From positions 186,001 through 250,000 of the forward strand of contig NZ_JANLCK010000005.1 in NCBI RefSeq assembly GCF_024979315.1: DNA of 64,000 nt, given 5' to 3'. The DNA comes from Herbiconiux oxytropis. Its GTDB lineage: Bacteria > Actinomycetota > Actinomycetes > Actinomycetales > Microbacteriaceae. Made by a program: the position numbers and the translations under genes. Below the pieces are notes generated by a model. It worked only from the letters and a program-made list of their open reading frames with translations, did no database searches and was not told the DNA's origin. Numbering within the stretch: position 1 is the first letter of the stretch; each line of letters begins with the position of its first letter. This document shows positions 1-8,895 of this stretch, in pieces.

Positions 1-1208
1 GACTGCGCCTCGATGACGCCGATGATCGATCCCGAGGCCTGCGTGTTCGGCCCGGTGATGAGGAACAGGTTCGGGAAACCTTTCACGAGCGTGCCCTTGT
101 AGGCCTGCGGGCCCTCCCGCCACTCCTCCAGGAGGGTCCAGCCGCCGGCCCCGACGAACTCCACGTGCGAGAGCATCTCGGTGGCCCGGAAGCCGGTGGC
201 GAGCACCACCACATCGGCCGCCCAGGCCTCCCCCTTCTCCGAGACGACTCCGTCACGGGTGAGCCGCACGATCGCCGTGTCGAACACCGTCGTGCGCGGC
301 GAGGCGAGGGCCGGGTAGAAAGCGTTCGAGACCACCGGCCGCCGGCAACCGAAGCGCGAACCGGGGGTCAGGATGCGGCGGAGTCGTGGATCCTCGATCG
401 CCGCCTCCATGTGCTCCCGCCAGGTGCGCTCGGCGGTGCTGAGGAACTCCTCGTCCATCACGGCCTGCGCGTGCGTGGAGTGGTTCCAGAAGTCGTACTG
501 CTCGCGGCGGCGCGCCACCAGCTCCTCGGGATGGTCGCGGAAGTGCTGCTTCGCGGCGTCGTCGTAGAGTTCCTCCGGTTTCGGCATGACGTGCGGCGCC
601 GTACGGATCGACACGAGCACCGACGCGGCCACCTCGACGGCGTGGGGCACGACCTGGATGGCGCTCGCGCCGGCACCGATCACGGCCACCCGCTTGCCCC
701 GGAGGTCGAGCCCCTCCGGCCATTCCGCCGTGTGCACCACCTCGCCTTCGAACTCGTCGAGTCCGGGGAGGTCCGGAACGAGCGGCTGGTTCAGGGTGCC
801 GAGTGCTGAGACGAGAAACCGGCAATCGATCCGCTCGCCTGTCGACAGCTCCAGCTGCCAGAGCGAGAGCCCGGGATTCCAGACCGCGCGCTCGAGGGCG
901 GTGCCGAAGAGGATGCGGTCACGGATGCCCAGATCGTCGATCACCCGCTCGTTGTAGGCGAGGATCTCCGGCTGCAGGGCGTAGTTGCTCGACCAGTCGG
1001 GACTCTGCGCGAACGAGAGGCTGTAGAGGTGGGCGGGCACATCGCACGCCGCATTGGGGTAGACGTTGTCGCGCCACACGCCACCGGCGCGGTCGGACTT
1101 CTCGAGCAGCAGGAAATCGGAGCGCCCGTGCGCGAGCAGTTCGTGCGCGGCCGAGAGCCCGCTGAAGCCGACGCCCGCCACCACCGTCTCGGTGAAGCGC
1201 GCGGTCAT
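1..1208 (-). CDS. Baeyer-Villiger type flavin monooxygenase (3' end outside window)
   Basis: FAD- and NADPH-dependent monooxygenase that would insert oxygen next to a ketone to give an ester or lactone. The visible 402 residues hold an FAD-binding Rossmann motif G-V-G-F-S-G (residues 12-17), the type I Baeyer-Villiger fingerprint FxGxxxHxxxWP (F153-P164, all fixed positions present) and a second nucleotide motif GAGASA (178-183). The family is usually 490-550 aa, so about 100 C-terminal residues lie beyond base 1. The ATG at 1208 overlaps the stop of the upstream epimerase gene (ATGA), so it is the last visible gene of the transporter-epimerase-monooxygenase unit. Class is secure from the fingerprint; the ketone substrate is unknown. 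Two esterases in the island could hydrolyse its product. Confidence 0.88.
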   Translation of the reverse strand, partial: MTARFTETVVAGVGFSGLSAAHELLAHGRSDFLLLEKSDRAGGVWRDNVYPNAACDVPAHLYSLSFAQSPDWSSNYALQPEILAYNERVIDDLGIRDRILFGTALERAVWNPGLSLWQLELSTGERIDCRFLVSALGTLNQPLVPDLPGLDEFEGEVVHTAEWPEGLDLRGKRVAVIGAGASAIQVVPHAVEVAASVLVSIRTAPHVMPKPEELYDDAAKQHFRDHPEELVARRREQYDFWNHSTHAQAVMDEEFLSTAERTWREHMEAAIEDPRLRRILTPGSRFGCRRPVVSNAFYPALASPRTTVFDTAIVRLTRDGVVSEKGEAWAADVVVLATGFRATEMLSHVEFVGAGGWTLLEEWREGPQAYKGTLVKGFPNLFLITGPNTQASGSIIGVIEAQ

Positions 1209-2230
1209 CGGCGGGCTCCGGTCGTCCTCGGGGATCCCATGGGATCGGACAGCGCGCGGGCGCGGCGGAGATCGTGGGCGAAGGCGGCGAAGCCCTCGTC
1301 TCGCCGGAGCGGTTCCGGGATCCCGAGATCGCGCAGCGTCCGTCGCAGATCCGTGGCCGCATCCTGCCGCGGCGGGTTCACGGAGAACTCGGCTCCGGTG
1401 CCCACCTCCACCGCGACGTCCGGAAAGAGCGCCCGCAGGGTCTCGGCGAGTTCCTCGGTGGTGGTGGTCTGCTGCGACCCGATCGTGTACCAGGTGAACA
1501 GGCCGTCCAGGGGAGCCGTCACGGCGGACGCCACGGCGCGGGCGACATCCCCCACATACACCAGCTCGGTCTGCGAGATGATGTTCGCCGGCAGCTCCAG
1601 ATCCTCTCCACGCAACGCCCTCAGCACCTGGGCCTCGAGGGCCGCGCTCCCCACGCTCCCGCCCAGATTCGGGCCGTAGCCGTAGACGACGGTGGGGCGG
1701 ATGGCGACGACCTCGAGACCGCTCGACGCGGCGTAGGCGCTCACGAGGTGCTCCATCGCGAGCTTCGACGCGATGTAGTACGACGTGAAGTGGGTCATCA
1801 GCGGGGAGTCATCGGTGATCGGAGCGGGTTGCTCCTCGGAGAACACGCTCCAGCTGCTGATCGGCACGAAGCGTCCGGCGCCGGCATCCTTCGCCCAGCC
1901 CGCGAGCCACAGCGGCACGGACACGTTGACGTCGATGGTCTCCTGCACGTCCTGCTGGGCGCGCGCCGCTATCAGCGCCGCCGTGTGCACGACCGCATCG
2001 ACGTGAAGTCCGTGCAGTGCGGCGGATCGCGCGCCGGAGTCGGTGAGGTCCAGCTCGACGAGCCGCACCCGGCCGTCGTCGACCGGGGCGTCGCCGAGCA
2101 CGTCCCGCACATAGGCCTCGGGCATCCGCCGGTCGACGAGCGTCACGCGCCAGCCGCTCTCGAGCAGCTCCCTGGCCGTGTACGTGCCGACCATGCCGGC
2201 CCCGGTGACGAGCACGTGTCGCTGGTTCAC
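1205..2230 (-). CDS. NAD-dependent epimerase/dehydratase family protein (extended SDR)
   Basis: Extended short-chain dehydrogenase of 341 aa acting on an unknown, perhaps sugar-like, substrate. It has the N-terminal NAD motif TGAGMVG (residues 9-15) and the catalytic YIASK (Y152, K156). The GTG start at 2230 is preceded by a good GGGAG Shine-Dalgarno. The gene follows the MHS transporter by 49 bp on the same strand and overlaps the Baeyer-Villiger gene by 4 bp, so the three are probably one operon. It could also be a general ketone or hydroxyl oxidoreductase; the fold is certain, the reaction is not. Confidence 0.85.
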   Translation of the reverse strand: MNQRHVLVTGAGMVGTYTARELLESGWRVTLVDRRMPEAYVRDVLGDAPVDDGRVRLVELDLTDSGARSAALHGLHVDAVVHTAALIAARAQQDVQETIDVNVSVPLWLAGWAKDAGAGRFVPISSWSVFSEEQPAPITDDSPLMTHFTSYYIASKLAMEHLVSAYAASSGLEVVAIRPTVVYGYGPNLGGSVGSAALEAQVLRALRGEDLELPANIISQTELVYVGDVARAVASAVTAPLDGLFTWYTIGSQQTTTTEELAETLRALFPDVAVEVGTGAEFSVNPPRQDAATDLRRTLRDLGIPEPLRRDEGFAAFAHDLRRARALSDPMGSPRTTGARR

Positions 2231-2279
2231 GGGTGCTCCCTTTCTGATCGATGATGGGTGGTGGCGAGGGCAGGGGCCT

Positions 2280-3611
2280 CTAGCGGCGCAGCTCGCGGCC
2301 GGCGAGGTTCGGCAGCGCGATCCCCGCGATCAAGGTGATGACGGCGACACCGATCACATAGAACGCCGGGGCCGTGGGAATGCCCGTCGTCTGGATGAGC
2401 AGCGTGCAGATGAGCGCGCCGAACCCGCCGAAGATCGTGACCGAGATGGCCGAGCCGATCGAGACGAGCGTGCCACGCCGTCTGGTGGCGAACAGCTCCG
2501 AGATGGTGGTGCTGCCGGTGCCGGCGATGGCGGCGGTCGGGATGGCGAAGATCACCTGGGCGAGAACGACGAAACCGAAGGCCCGCCCTTCCACGATCAT
2601 GAGGAACAGCGGATAGGCCAGCACGATGTAGCCGATCGCCGCTCCGATGATGAACGGCTTGCGGCCGTAGCGGTCGGACAGGTGGCCGGCGAGAGGGATC
2701 AGGGCAACAGCCACGAAGCATCCGATGCAGGTCGCCCAGAGCGCCTCCTGGGGCGGGATGCCGGCGAAGTTGGCGGTGAATGTCGGCATGTAGTTGATGG
2801 TGACCATGGAGGTCACGGCCCACAGAGCGACTACACCGAGGGTGAGGAAGAACCCCGTGACAGCGCTGAGCTCGAGGGGCTTCGGAGCCGACGGAGCAGA
2901 GGCGTTTCCCGCAGCGGCCGCGTCGACCTTGGCTTCGGAGAACACCGGGGTCTCGGAGACCCGCCGGCGCAGCACGAGCACCACGATGGCGAGAGCCGAG
3001 CCGACGATGAACGGGATGCGCCAGCCCCAGGAGCTCATGATGTCCGGGCCGAGCACGGCGGTGAGACCGGCGACGAAGAGCACGCCCACGAGGAGTCCCC
3101 CGTAAGTGGCCACCTGGTGGAAGCTGCCGAAGAAGCCGCGGCGCTTGGGGTTCGCCCACTCCACGAGGAAGACCGCCGAACTGCCGAACTCGCCCCCGGC
3201 CGAGAAGCCCTGGAGGAGGCGACCGAAGATGATCACGAAGGCACCGAACGCGCCGAATGTGACATAGCTCGGGGCGATGCCGACCAGGAGCGAGCCGCCC
3301 GCCATCATGAGCATCGACAGCAGCATGACCGATTTGCGACCCTTGCGGTCGATCAGCGGGCCCAGCACGAGAGCGCCGAGGGGCCGGGCGATGAACCCGA
3401 CGGCGAACACTCCGAAGGCCGACAGAAGTGCAGCCACCGGGTCTTCTCCAGGGAAGAAGTTCGCTGCGATGTACACGGCCAGGAAGCCGTACACCGTGAA
3501 GTCGTACCACTCGAGCACGTTCCCGAGGGTGGCGAGCACCGTGGCTCTCACTCGCGCTCGCGATGAGGTGTCCACCGCCGCGCTTTGCTTATTCTGCACC
3601 GAACTCGTCAT
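2280..3611 (-). CDS. MFS transporter, metabolite:H+ symporter (MHS) family
   Basis: Predicted 443-aa inner-membrane proton symporter with about 12 transmembrane segments. MHS hallmarks are the early EWYDFTVYGF stretch and the loop 2-3 motif GPLIDRKGRK. Known MHS members take up organic acids such as shikimate, alpha-ketoglutarate and benzoate-like compounds, so uptake of an acidic substrate or intermediate of this island is likely (inference). I chose the ATG at 3611 because GGAGACC sits 5-7 nt upstream and the protein then starts just before TM1; the reading frame stays open further upstream but without family similarity. A TTCTGT-N3-GCGGAA inverted repeat lies 90 bp upstream. Confidence 0.9.
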   Translation of the reverse strand: MTSSVQNKQSAAVDTSSRARVRATVLATLGNVLEWYDFTVYGFLAVYIAANFFPGEDPVAALLSAFGVFAVGFIARPLGALVLGPLIDRKGRKSVMLLSMLMMAGGSLLVGIAPSYVTFGAFGAFVIIFGRLLQGFSAGGEFGSSAVFLVEWANPKRRGFFGSFHQVATYGGLLVGVLFVAGLTAVLGPDIMSSWGWRIPFIVGSALAIVVLVLRRRVSETPVFSEAKVDAAAAGNASAPSAPKPLELSAVTGFFLTLGVVALWAVTSMVTINYMPTFTANFAGIPPQEALWATCIGCFVAVALIPLAGHLSDRYGRKPFIIGAAIGYIVLAYPLFLMIVEGRAFGFVVLAQVIFAIPTAAIAGTGSTTISELFATRRRGTLVSIGSAISVTIFGGFGALICTLLIQTTGIPTAPAFYVIGVAVITLIAGIALPNLAGRELRR

Positions 3612-3700
3612 CGAGGTCTCCTTGTTCCACACCGTTGTGAGCGGGCGTCCGTCCGCCGATGAATCGACGATAGATCGCCCGCCCACGGGACGCCGCACAA

Positions 3701-3715
3701 TTCTGTCTTGCGGAA
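3701..3715. promoter_or_regulatory. Candidate IclR operator A (upstream of MHS transporter)
   Basis: Inverted repeat TTCTGT-CTT-GCGGAA directly after the hyuB-like stop and 90 bp upstream of the transporter start. It matches five other 15-bp sites in the island; read on the minus strand it shares 13 of 15 bases with the site at 18528. Function as an operator is inferred. Confidence 0.6.
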
Positions 3716-6034
3716 CTAGCCCGCCAGCGTGGCGATCATGCGCGCGTGATCGGGGTGGTCGACGGGCACGATCGTGGAGTAGAGCGCCGTCCAGCAGCCC
3801 GGGCAGCACAGCTGCCGGAAGACGACCTCGTCGTCGACGTAGTGGGTGTGGTCGGAGGTCACCTGCGGCCCTGCCTCGGAGGGCGCGCCGTCGTAGGCGG
3901 CGAGCCGCAGACGGTCGTCGCGTGCGGCGTCGGCGAGCAGCTTGCCGCAGTGAGCGCACGCCACGAGGTTCGATCCCTCCCGCAGCAGCTGCACGAGGTT
4001 GTCGTCGATCCTGCGCCCACCGGTCACGTCGAGCACGGGGTAGCCCTCCGCCGACTCATCGAGCACCGACCTGACCCGCCGATCATCGCGAAGGCTCCGG
4101 CGGAGCGTCTCGGTGCCCTCGGCGTCGACCGCTCCGGCGTCGTCCACACGCACGCCGTAGGTCGAGCGCGCCGACTCGGCCGACACCTTGCCCGCGGCCA
4201 GATCCTCGACCACCGCCTGCGGGTCCCGCGACAACGGGTCACCGTAGCCGCCGCCACCCTGCCAGTGCATGTAGAGCACCTCGCCGGGCGCCACGTGGCT
4301 CTCGGCGTAGCACTGTCCGATCTCGATCCGGCCGCCGAGCTCCTCGAGGCCGACCGGCATCGAGCCAGCCCGCAGCGTCTCGAGCACGTCGGCATCGCGC
4401 ACGAGCACGTCGAGCCCGGTGTTGCCCGGATAACCCCCCGCCAGCCCGTTGTTCTGCGAGACGGCCTTGCCCGCTGAGGCGAAGACGAGTCCCATGGGCA
4501 ACGAGGTGCCCAGCGGGGTCATGGCGAGGGAGGCGCTCACGCCGCCACGCTGTCGTCCCGGCCCGCCGGAGTCGACCTCCTCCCGCCGCCACAGCACCAG
4601 CATGGGGTACAGGAACTCCGACATCTCCGTGTCGGGGATGCGACCCATCGGGATGCAGAAGAGGCCGCCGGTGTCCATGCCGTCGACGGAGGGACGCGCT
4701 CCGTAGCCACCGGCCATCGGCTCCATGAGGATGTTGAGGAACGGAACGGGCTGTTCGCCGCGTTCGTCGAGACCGGCGATCACCGCCGTGTCCCATGTGC
4801 CGCAGCAGGCGGCCTGCACGCTCTTCCCCAGATCGACCGAGCGGTCGAGCATCTGCGAGAGGCACTCCGCCACGAGTGTGCCTGTCAGCCAGGCCGGACC
4901 GATCGGGCCACGGCCCACGGCCGCGGGGAACGTCGCGTTGTTGATGGTGCCCTCCTCGGCCACGAGGTCGAAGCACCGCATGAGCCCGCCTGCCGACCAC
5001 GGGATGTCATTCGCGAGGATCGGCAGCAGGGCGAGCATGACGCCGCCGCGCATCCCGGCGTAGGTGCAGTTGATCACTCCCGCCTGCGGATCGGTGCCGG
5101 TGAAGTCGAAGGTGAGGTGATCGCCGGTCTTCGACATCGCGAGGGTGATCTTGTGCAGGCTCCTGTCGCCTTCGTGCGACTGGTCCTGATACCCCGTGGC
5201 CTTCCAGGTGCCGTCCGGCAGCTCGCCGAGCTTCGAGCGCAGCCTCGACTCGGCGTCGGCCATCATGCGCTTCATGACCGCCTTGACGGTGTCCGCCCCG
5301 TAGCGCTCGATCACCTCGAGCAGGCGGGTGCGCCCCACGTTGTTCGCGCCGATCTTGGCGCGGAGGTCGAGTCCCACGAGCAGGGGCACGCGCGAGCGCC
5401 TCGTCCACAGGTCGGCGATGTCGTCCTGCAGCTCGAAACCGCGCACGACCTTCACCGGCGGGGTCGGGAGCGATTCGCTGAACACGTCCTGCGCCGCCGG
5501 TGAGAACGAGCCGAGCCCGACCCCGCCGAGGTCGGGCTCATGGCAGATGGCGCTGGTCCAGGCGAACAGCTTCCCGTCGTGGAAGACGGGCTGGTAGACG
5601 ATCACGTCGTTCTGGTGGAGCCCCCCTCCGACCCACGGGTCGTTGCAGAGGAACATGTCGCCCTCGGCGATCCCGGGGTTCGTCGCTCGGTGCTGCAGCG
5701 TCCAGTAGACCGCGAGGTCGACCGCTCCCACGAGCATCGTGTTGTAGAGGCCGACCTGCACCTCCTGCCCGAACTCGTCGCCGATCGCGAAGTCGAAGTC
5801 GTTGGCGTCGGTCACGATGGGCGAGCCCGACATGCGCTTCAGTGCCTCACCCATCTCCTCCGTCACCGACCAGAGCCGGTGCCGGATGACCTCGTAGGTG
5901 AGGGCATCGACCGAGTCGATCTGCTCCTGGGTGACACTGTGCATCTGCAGCGAGTCGGGGATGAACTGCCGGAGCTGCTCGGGTGTGAGCGGCCGGCTGG
6001 AGTAGACCTCGGACCCGGGGATCGTCATGCTCAT
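3716..6034 (-). CDS. HyuB / acetone-carboxylase-alpha-like subunit fused to a gamma-like zinc-ribbon tail
   Basis: Member of the hydantoinase B/oxoprolinase family, which also contains the alpha subunits of acetone and acetophenone carboxylases; these enzymes work with a HyuA partner in ATP-dependent ring opening or carboxylation. The first roughly 580 residues are the HyuB domain. The protein is 772 aa, well above the usual 520-600, and the extra C-terminus ends in CxxC (C693, C696) and CCPGC (743-747), resembling the small gamma subunit of acetone carboxylase. The ATG at 6034 overlaps the hyuA-like stop (ATGA); another ATG six bases further in is possible. The substrate cannot be read from the sequence; the zinc-ribbon tail favours a carboxylase over a hydantoinase, as inference. 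Confidence 0.85.
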   Translation of the reverse strand: MSMTIPGSEVYSSRPLTPEQLRQFIPDSLQMHSVTQEQIDSVDALTYEVIRHRLWSVTEEMGEALKRMSGSPIVTDANDFDFAIGDEFGQEVQVGLYNTMLVGAVDLAVYWTLQHRATNPGIAEGDMFLCNDPWVGGGLHQNDVIVYQPVFHDGKLFAWTSAICHEPDLGGVGLGSFSPAAQDVFSESLPTPPVKVVRGFELQDDIADLWTRRSRVPLLVGLDLRAKIGANNVGRTRLLEVIERYGADTVKAVMKRMMADAESRLRSKLGELPDGTWKATGYQDQSHEGDRSLHKITLAMSKTGDHLTFDFTGTDPQAGVINCTYAGMRGGVMLALLPILANDIPWSAGGLMRCFDLVAEEGTINNATFPAAVGRGPIGPAWLTGTLVAECLSQMLDRSVDLGKSVQAACCGTWDTAVIAGLDERGEQPVPFLNILMEPMAGGYGARPSVDGMDTGGLFCIPMGRIPDTEMSEFLYPMLVLWRREEVDSGGPGRQRGGVSASLAMTPLGTSLPMGLVFASAGKAVSQNNGLAGGYPGNTGLDVLVRDADVLETLRAGSMPVGLEELGGRIEIGQCYAESHVAPGEVLYMHWQGGGGYGDPLSRDPQAVVEDLAAGKVSAESARSTYGVRVDDAGAVDAEGTETLRRSLRDDRRVRSVLDESAEGYPVLDVTGGRRIDDNLVQLLREGSNLVACAHCGKLLADAARDDRLRLAAYDGAPSEAGPQVTSDHTHYVDDEVVFRQLCCPGCWTALYSTIVPVDHPDHARMIATLAG

Positions 6035-8157
6035 GAGTGCGTTCCGTTCTGACGTGCGTCGAGTCGGGTGTCGATGATGAGGTTGCCGCGGGCGTCGACC
6101 GTGCCGACCATGCGCGCGGGGACGACCACCGTGGTGGTCGGAACCTGGATGACGGCGGGTCCGCTGATGCGGTGGCCCGCACGCAGCCGGGTGTAGTCGT
6201 AGATCGGGGTGTCGGCGAAGCCGGAGGAGTCGAGGCGCACCGGCCGCTCGCCGATCTGCGCCGCCGTCGGATCGTCGGTCTCGGCAGCCTCGATCATGGG
6301 CAACTCGAGCGAGAGCGCGAGCTTTCCCACCGCCCGCACACGGTAGGTGATGGCCTGCACGCCGGCGGCGCTGAAGCCCGATCCGGCTCCGTAGAGCTCC
6401 TCGTAGCGGTGCTCGAAGCGGTGAACCGCATCGACCAGCTCGGATTCCGTCACCGTGGAGGCGATCTCGACGGGCAGCTCGGCCAGTTGCATCGCGAAGC
6501 GCATGTCGAGCTCGCGGTGCAGCTCCACACTTTCGAAAGCGATGCCCTGCCGCCCGAGCGAGTCGAGCACGCGGCGTTCGAGCCCCTGGAAGTTGCGTTC
6601 CACCGCGGCCGGATCCGTCGGAAGGGTGACGGGGTCGGACAGCTCGGCCGCGAGCACGATGTCGCTCGTGGCGAGGCCGTAGGCGGAGAACGCCGAGGCC
6701 ACCGGGCCGAGCGGCACCGCCACCTCGTTCACGCCGAGCTCAGCGGCGTAGGCGGCGCAGTTGGCGGGGCCTGCGCCTCCGAAGGCATAGAGCACGAAGT
6801 CCCGGGGGTCATGCCCGGCCTCCACCACGGTCTTCCTCAGCAGGTCGCCGGTCTGAGCGTTCTGCACGGCGTAGATCGCGGCGGCGGCGTCCTCGATCGA
6901 GAGTCCGAGCGGCTCCGCGATCCGCACCCGGATGGCGTCGCGCGCCTTCTCCAGGTTCAGGCTCTTCCGACCGCCGAGCAGGCCCGAGGCGGGGAGGATG
7001 CCGAGCACGAGGTTCGCGTCGGTGTTCGTGGGCTCGGTCCCGCCCTGGTCGTAGCAGGCGGGCCCTGGCACGGCCTGGGCGCTCATCGGGCCGACCTGGA
7101 GGTTGCCGCCCTGATCGATCCAGGCGATCGCCCCGCCACCGGAGCCGATGGCGTGCACCTCGAGAGTCGGCACGTTGATGGGGTGATGGTTGATCACGGT
7201 GCTCGATGAGCGCACGGGTTCGCCGTCGACCACGAGGCCCACGAGGAAGGTGGTGCCGCCCACATCGGTCGCCACGACGTTGCGGTGGCCGAGCTGACGA
7301 CCGAGCGCCACGGCCCCCACGACTCCCCCGGTGAGCACAGAGCCCACCGTGCTGATGGCGGTGGCCGGCGCCTCGGCGGCCACGATGGCGCCGCCGTTGC
7401 TCTGCATCACCAGCAGGGGGCCCGCGAGACCGTTGGCCCGCAACGTGCTCTCCAGGTTGCCGAGGTAGTCCGCGAGACCGGGCCCGATCTGGGTGCTCAT
7501 GATGGTGGTGGCGCTGCGAGCGAACTCGCGGATGCGCGGGCTCACCTCCGACGACAGCGAGACGAAGGTGCCGGGGGCGATCTCCTCCACGATCTCGCGG
7601 ATGCGCCGCTCATGGCTGTCGTTGCGGAAGGACCACAGCAGGGACACGGCGATGGCGGCGACGCCCTGGCCGAGGATCTCGCGCACGACTCCGCGCACGT
7701 CCTCCTCGTCGAGCGCCACGACGACCCCGCCGTCGCGGTCGATGCGCTCGGTCACCTCGAAGGTGCTTCGCTTGGGGATGAGGCCGTGGCTCTTGGTCTG
7801 CGTGATCACGCTCTGCAGCTGCTCCGGCGAGCTGCCGAGGTAGCGGCCCTCGACGTTCATGATGTAGATCGAGTCACCGTGCCCCCGGGTGGTGATGAAG
7901 CCCACCGCCGGCACGTTCCCCATCACGAGGGCGTTCAGCGACGACGTGGTGCCGTGGGCGATGTGGTGCGTGTCGGCGAGCATCTCGTCCAGGCCGACAC
8001 CGAGCTGCTCGGCGAGCGCGCGCAGCACGTCGAGCACGCCGTCCGAGTAGTCGGGAGGCGTCGACGGCGCCTTCGCCCCGATGATCCTCCCCTGATCGTC
8101 GGCGAGGACGGCATCCGTGAAAGTGCCTCCCACGTCGACTCCGATGACATATCCCAT
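6031..8157 (-). CDS. HyuA / acetone-carboxylase-beta-like ATP-dependent subunit
   Basis: ATP-binding partner of the HyuB-like protein: hydantoinase A/oxoprolinase family with the ASKHA phosphate-binding signature DVGGTFTD near the N-terminus (residues 7-14) and 708 aa, the normal length. Family members phosphorylate an amide or enol to drive hydrolysis or carboxylation. I place the start at the ATG at 8157, not the in-frame GTG six bases upstream, because AAAGGAG is 7 nt from the ATG but only 1 nt from the GTG. It overlaps hyuB by 4 bp, consistent with a tight complex. It lies in the operon from the FAD monooxygenase (12388) down to hyuB. Confidence 0.88.
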   Translation of the reverse strand: MGYVIGVDVGGTFTDAVLADDQGRIIGAKAPSTPPDYSDGVLDVLRALAEQLGVGLDEMLADTHHIAHGTTSSLNALVMGNVPAVGFITTRGHGDSIYIMNVEGRYLGSSPEQLQSVITQTKSHGLIPKRSTFEVTERIDRDGGVVVALDEEDVRGVVREILGQGVAAIAVSLLWSFRNDSHERRIREIVEEIAPGTFVSLSSEVSPRIREFARSATTIMSTQIGPGLADYLGNLESTLRANGLAGPLLVMQSNGGAIVAAEAPATAISTVGSVLTGGVVGAVALGRQLGHRNVVATDVGGTTFLVGLVVDGEPVRSSSTVINHHPINVPTLEVHAIGSGGGAIAWIDQGGNLQVGPMSAQAVPGPACYDQGGTEPTNTDANLVLGILPASGLLGGRKSLNLEKARDAIRVRIAEPLGLSIEDAAAAIYAVQNAQTGDLLRKTVVEAGHDPRDFVLYAFGGAGPANCAAYAAELGVNEVAVPLGPVASAFSAYGLATSDIVLAAELSDPVTLPTDPAAVERNFQGLERRVLDSLGRQGIAFESVELHRELDMRFAMQLAELPVEIASTVTESELVDAVHRFEHRYEELYGAGSGFSAAGVQAITYRVRAVGKLALSLELPMIEAAETDDPTAAQIGERPVRLDSSGFADTPIYDYTRLRAGHRISGPAVIQVPTTTVVVPARMVGTVDARGNLIIDTRLDARQNGTHS

Positions 8158-8196
8158 GGTCACGCTCCTTTGCGTTGAGGGTCGGGGGTGCTGGGC

Positions 8197-8895
8197 TCAG
8201 GCGAGACGGCGCACGAGGTGCCGCCACACGGTGTGCAGCGCGGGCTGGCTGTAGATGATCTCGCGCTTGGCGAGCGCTTCCTCGTCGTCCGACCACGACG
8301 CCGGGCCGCCGAAGCCCATGGTCAGGAGCTGCTGCTCCGCCGCCATCTCGAGCAGCAGCGCCGAGACCGTGGCGGTCTCGAGGTCCGGCCCCACGGTCAC
8401 GATGCCGTGATTGACGAGGAACACGGCGTTGCCGCCGCCGAGGGTGCCTGCGAGCGCGGCGCCGAGCTCGCGGGAGCGGATGAGGTTGGCGGTCTGCGTG
8501 AACCGCGGCACGTGCGGCGGCACGAAGTGGGTCGCCGCGTGGCTCACCGGCAGGAGCTCGACCCCGGCGGCTGCGAGTGCGATCGCGTGCGGCGAGTGCG
8601 TGTGCACCACGCCGCCCACATCGGGACGGGCCGCCATGATCTCGGTGTGGATCGGGAACTCGATGTGCCGCGGTCCGGCCGATCCCTCGAGCACCTCGCC
8701 CTCCGGGGAGACCAGGTGCACCTGTTCCGGGCCCACCTCGGCGAGCCCGATCCCGCTCTCCTTGATCCACACCCCGCGCCCTTCGGGGTCGCGGGCGGAG
8801 CTGTGCCCCCAGATGAAGTCGCCCTGATCGGCGGCACCGAGGATGCGGGACGAGAGCGAGACCAGCTCGGTCAGCGCCAGACGGTCGGTGCTCAC
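8197..8895 (-). CDS. Class II aldolase/adducin family protein
   Basis: Zinc-dependent aldolase-fold enzyme of 232 aa, related to fuculose-phosphate aldolase and sugar-acid decarboxylases. Metal ligands are visible in HTHSP (H98, H100) and NHG (H163), with a candidate catalytic glutamate at E85. It would cleave or decarboxylate a hydroxy-ketone or hydroxy-acid. The GTG start overlaps the SDR stop (GTGA), so it is translationally coupled. Which carbonyl product it feeds to the aldehyde dehydrogenase in the same operon is unknown; the fold is secure. Confidence 0.85.
   Translation of the reverse strand: MSTDRLALTELVSLSSRILGAADQGDFIWGHSSARDPEGRGVWIKESGIGLAEVGPEQVHLVSPEGEVLEGSAGPRHIEFPIHTEIMAARPDVGGVVHTHSPHAIALAAAGVELLPVSHAATHFVPPHVPRFTQTANLIRSRELGAALAGTLGGGNAVFLVNHGIVTVGPDLETATVSALLLEMAAEQQLLTMGFGGPASWSDDEEALAKREIIYSQPALHTVWRHLVRRLA

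Noticed and set aside
3716-8157. Naming the HyuA/HyuB pair a hydantoinase
   Set aside because: No carbamoylase or hydantoin racemase lies nearby, and the gamma-like tail points elsewhere; only the family level is safe.
8158-8163. GTG at 8163 as start of the HyuA-like protein
   Set aside because: Only 1 nt separates the Shine-Dalgarno from it; ATG 8157 has correct spacing.
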